A stretch of 8,138 nt of DNA from an uncultured Eubacteriales bacterium. Lineage in GTDB: Bacteria > Bacillota > Clostridia > Oscillospirales > Oscillospiraceae. The stretch is taken from positions 1 through 8,138 of the forward strand of contig URWG01000079.1 of NCBI GenBank assembly GCA_900551495.1, given 5' to 3'. A program made the position numbers and the translations under genes. The notes beneath the pieces are model-generated. The model was given only the letters and a program-made list of their open reading frames with translations. It had not been told where the DNA came from and made no database searches. Position 1 is the first letter of the stretch, and the number at the start of each line of letters is the position of its first letter. Positions 6,316 to 8,138 of this stretch are shown here, one piece after another.

Positions 6316-6585
6316 ATGGCAAACGAGATCACCGAGCCCCATGAACTGCGATTGGATAACCGCGCCAAGCTGACGGTGACCGGCGTGCGCGAGGTCGAGA
6401 GCTTCGACGAGGCGGCTGTTGCGCTGCATACCGTGCGCGGACTTCTGATCGTTCACGGCGCCCAGCTTCGTTTGCAGTCGCTGTCCACGGACGGCGGTCA
6501 GATCGCGATCACGGGGCAGATCGACACGCTTTCTTACGAGGCGGAGCAAAAGCGCGGCGGATTTCTGCGGCGTCTGTTCGGATAA
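6316..6585 (+). CDS. yabP: Sporulation protein YabP
   Basis: This 89-aa protein has typical YabP length and pattern. It opens with HELRLDNRAKLTVTGVREVE (9-28), followed by a beta-rich region (ALHTVRGLLIVHGAQLRLQSL) and a basic end, FLRRLFG. YabP is needed for normal spore-coat or cortex assembly in some Bacilli and is made in the mother cell; its biochemistry is not known. The SD GGAGGG (6303-6308) lies 7 bases before ATG 6316. An ATG at 6309 is out of frame and too close to the SD. The stop codon directly abuts the yabQ start (TAAATG), so the two are almost certainly co-translated. Confidence 0.9.
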   Translation: MANEITEPHELRLDNRAKLTVTGVREVESFDEAAVALHTVRGLLIVHGAQLRLQSLSTDGGQIAITGQIDTLSYEAEQKRGGFLRRLFG

Positions 6586-7149
6586 ATGGAGCAGCCGCTG
6601 CTGTTGCAGAGCGGTCAGTTTCTCTGGTCGGTGGCGCTCGGTGCGGCGCTCGGCATCGTTTACGATCTGCTGCGCGGACTGCGGCGCAATCTGCGGGGAC
6701 TGACCCATCTGCTGGACTTTGTTTTTTCACTGACGATGCTGCTGTCGGGGCTTTGCTTGGCACTTTTCATCGGGGGCGGGCAGTATCGGCTGTTTATGCC
6801 GCTCGGGACAGCCCTCGGCGCGGCAATCTATTTTTTGACGCTCAGCCGTCCGGTCGCCCGATTGAGCTGCGCTTTTTGGCGGCTTATTACATATCCGCTG
6901 CGCATATCGGGTCGATATTTCAAAAAAATCTGCAAAGAATTGCAAAAAATTTCGAAAAACATCTTTTCAATCGGGAAAAAATCGGATAAAATAGAGGGAC
7001 ACCAAAGAAATTCACGGGAGGCACGGAAGTATGCAGCAGCGAAAAAGCCGTCTAATCGGCACCCTCGTTATATTGGCAGTCGCGCTGTACGCCATCGTGA
7101 CGATCGCCGTGCTTCAGCCGAAGATCAACCGTCTGCGCGACGACGCTGA
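6586..7149 (+). CDS. yabQ: Spore cortex biosynthesis membrane protein YabQ, with long 3' overlap into divIC
   Basis: YabQ is an integral membrane protein required for spore cortex formation in Bacillus. The 187-aa frame shows hydrophobic segments at about 12-27 (FLWSVALGAALGIVYD), 43-64 and 68-86. The N-terminal GxxLGxxYDLLR pattern is typical of the family. A lysine-rich amphipathic tail follows from 112 (YFKKICKELQKISKN). The start shares no space with the yabP stop (TAA then ATG) and has only a weak SD, so coupling is likely. The frame continues 119 bases past the divIC start. The last 40 residues or so are very basic, with no family features I recognise, and are encoded out of frame with divIC. 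A frameshift in the A-rich run 6919-6990 or a naturally extended tail are both possible. Confidence 0.82.
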   Translation: MEQPLLLQSGQFLWSVALGAALGIVYDLLRGLRRNLRGLTHLLDFVFSLTMLLSGLCLALFIGGGQYRLFMPLGTALGAAIYFLTLSRPVARLSCAFWRLITYPLRISGRYFKKICKELQKISKNIFSIGKKSDKIEGHQRNSREARKYAAAKKPSNRHPRYIGSRAVRHRDDRRASAEDQPSARRR

Positions 7150-7309
7150 TGGGTTGACGCAGAAGATTGCCGAGCTGGAGGAGCGCAACGGGGAGCTGAG
7201 AACGGATATTGCCGCGCTCGGCTCCGATGCTGCGACGGAAAAGCTTGCCCGTGAACGACTTATGATGATCGCCGACGGGGAGACCGTCTACATCGACAGC
7301 AACAGATAA
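7031..7309 (+). CDS. divIC: Septum formation initiator, DivIC/FtsB family
   Basis: This is a small bitopic cell-division protein of the FtsQLB/DivIB-FtsL-DivIC complex, which activates septal peptidoglycan synthesis. The 92 residues comprise a short basic cytosolic start (MQQRKSR), one transmembrane helix (about 8-28, LIGTLVILAVALYAIVTIAV), an extracytoplasmic coiled coil (about 31-62, rich in Leu, Glu and Arg) and the conserved end EKLARERLMMIADGETVYID (70-89). ATG at 7031 is supported by GGGAGG about 9 bases upstream. Its first 119 bases overlap the yabQ frame. The yabP-yabQ-divIC-yabR order is conserved in spore formers and supports the name over generic FtsB or FtsL. Confidence 0.92.
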   Translation: MQQRKSRLIGTLVILAVALYAIVTIAVLQPKINRLRDDADGLTQKIAELEERNGELRTDIAALGSDAATEKLARERLMMIADGETVYIDSNR

Positions 7310-7330
7310 TCGGAGGAACATAGGGCTTAT

Positions 7331-7741
7331 ATGGAGTTAACAGTCGGAACGATCCTGGAAGGAAAGGTCAAGTCGATCACTAAATTCGGCGCATTTATTC
7401 TTTTGCCGGAGAACCGCACCGGTATGGTGCATATTTCTGAGGTCGCTCCGACCTTTGTCAGCGATATTCGCGCCCATCTGACGGAGGGACAGACCGTCCG
7501 CGTCAAGGTCATCGGAATCGACGAGGCGGGCAAGATCAGCCTTTCCGTAAAGCGGGCGGCAGAGCAGCAGGAGGTTCGCAAGCCGAAGACCGATCGCCCG
7601 CGTCCCGCTGCGCCGAGACCGCAGACCCCGAAGGCTCCGCTGACCTTTGAGGAAAAGCTCAAGCAGTTCATGTCCGATTCCGACAGCAAGATCTCGGGCT
7701 GTCGGCAGTATGAGCACAAGACAAAATCAAGAAGAAGATAG
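7331..7741 (+). CDS. yabR: S1-domain RNA-binding protein YabR
   Basis: The 136-aa product has one S1 RNA-binding domain at residues 1-76: VGTILEGKVKSITKFGAFI, then GMVHISEVA, then VRVKVIGIDEAGKISLSVKR. A low-complexity Pro/Arg/Lys linker (about 82-103) precedes a conserved tail FEEKLKQFMSDSDSKI (106-121), which is typical of this family. Related proteins associate with RNA or ribosomes, but a defined function is lacking. GGAGG (7312-7316) lies 14 bases upstream, unusually far; AGGG at 7322-7325 is closer. No in-frame alternative start exists between the divIC stop and this ATG. It is the last gene before a strong terminator. Confidence 0.9.
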   Translation: MELTVGTILEGKVKSITKFGAFILLPENRTGMVHISEVAPTFVSDIRAHLTEGQTVRVKVIGIDEAGKISLSVKRAAEQQEVRKPKTDRPRPAAPRPQTPKAPLTFEEKLKQFMSDSDSKISGCRQYEHKTKSRRR

Positions 7742-7746
7742 ATCCG

Positions 7747-7771
7747 ACGCCCCTCACCGAGGGGCGTTTTT
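7747..7771 (+). terminator. Rho-independent terminator of the yabP-yabR cluster
   Basis: ACGCCCCTC-ACC-GAGGGGCGT forms a 9-bp, GC-rich stem with a 3-base loop. It starts six bases after the yabR stop, and five T's (7767-7771) include the closing base. This is a strong classical terminator. The SD of the next gene begins at 7774. Confidence 0.92.
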
Positions 7772-7782
7772 CGGGAGGAGCA

Positions 7783-8138
7783 ATGAAACAGGTCCTGATT
7801 ACCGGCGGCAGCCGCGGCATCGGTGCGGCGGCGGTCCGTGCGTTTTCCCGCGACTGTGATGTTGCGTTTTTTTATGAAAAAAATCATGCGGCGGCAAGGG
7901 CAGTCGCCGAGGAGACCGGCGCGCGTGCGATCTGCTGCGACGTTGCCGATCCGGAGGGCGTGAAGCAGGCGGTTGCCTCGCTTCCGCCGGTGGATATTCT
8001 GGTCAACAACGCCGGAGTCTGGCTCCCTTCCCTGTTTTCCGAAACGACGGAAGAGCAATGGAACAGGATGATTGATCTGAACCTGAACGGGACGTTCCGG
8101 GTCACAAAGGCATTTCTGCCGTCCATGCTCCGGAACGG
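7783..8138 (+). CDS. Short-chain dehydrogenase/reductase (SDR), 3' end cut by the window edge
   Basis: The open frame from ATG 7783 runs to the window end without a stop (118 full codons). It starts MKQVLITGGSRGIGAAAVRA, the Rossmann cofactor loop of classical SDRs (TGGSRGIG, residues 7-14). A short acidic-site segment CCDVAD and the structural motif DILVNNAGVW follow, then a helix with NLNGTF. The catalytic Tyr-x-x-x-Lys lies beyond the window. The sequence resembles FabG-type 3-oxoacyl-ACP reductases, but substrate and pathway cannot be assigned, so no symbol is given. The SD GGAGG (7774-7778) lies 4 bases before ATG. There is no room for a promoter between the upstream terminator and this gene, so expression needs read-through or a promoter inside yabR. 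Confidence 0.9.
   Translation, partial: MKQVLITGGSRGIGAAAVRAFSRDCDVAFFYEKNHAAARAVAEETGARAICCDVADPEGVKQAVASLPPVDILVNNAGVWLPSLFSETTEEQWNRMIDLNLNGTFRVTKAFLPSMLRN

Noticed and set aside
5710..6708. Long open frame on the - strand opposite the kinase-like gene and yabP
   Set aside because: The protein is Arg/Gln-rich without recognisable motifs, and the + strand carries well-supported genes with SD sites.
7327..8058. Open frame on the - strand opposite yabR and the SDR gene
   Set aside because: The + strand encodes clear S1 and SDR motifs and a terminator here; the reverse frame has no known features.
1..8138. CRISPR array, transposase, integrase, tRNA or rRNA
   Set aside because: No regularly spaced repeats, mobile-element proteins or recognisable structural RNA genes were seen; the only dispersed repeat is the two-copy element.

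Overview
The window looks like a chromosomal segment of a GC-rich, endospore-forming Firmicute, most likely class Clostridia and probably Oscillospirales. The evidence is strong Shine-Dalgarno (SD) sites, the sporulation genes yabP and yabQ next to divIC and yabR, and a UvrA of Firmicute type. The order is inferred from style and gene content, not from a search.

Positions 1-1460 hold one gene on the + strand, an M14-family carboxypeptidase-like enzyme with a LysM domain (probable gamma-D-glutamyl-diaminoacid endopeptidase). It is flanked on both sides by copies of a structured intergenic repeat (1-97 and 1354-1460). The copies share two small hairpins, a TATAAT-like box and a TGTGCGGGAG decamer set in a third hairpin. 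The first hairpin carries a compensatory base-pair change between copies.

Positions 1461-4953 hold a DNA-repair operon on the - strand, uvrA followed by radC. The radC start codon lies inside the end of uvrA. A 234-base divergent intergenic region (4954-5187) carries a good uvrA promoter, whose -35 box is one arm of an inverted repeat TTGTTC-N6-GAACAA, and a weaker promoter for the rightward genes.

Positions 5188-7741 hold a rightward gene set: a histidine-kinase-like protein with an intact ATPase domain but no phospho-acceptor histidine at the usual place, then yabP, yabQ, divIC and yabR. This is the conserved Firmicute sporulation and division cluster, with the kinase-like gene immediately upstream, where other Firmicutes often have a small S4-domain gene (yabO/rqcP). 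A clear terminator (7747-7771) closes the cluster. A truncated short-chain dehydrogenase/reductase gene begins only 12 bases later and runs off the window.

No CRISPR array, transposase, tRNA or rRNA was seen, and no system that is plainly new. The most unusual signals are the repeated RNA-like element, the apparent pseudokinase, hairpins that cover the SD sites of the peptidase gene and of yabP, the non-canonical operator at uvrA, and the 119-base yabQ-divIC overlap.
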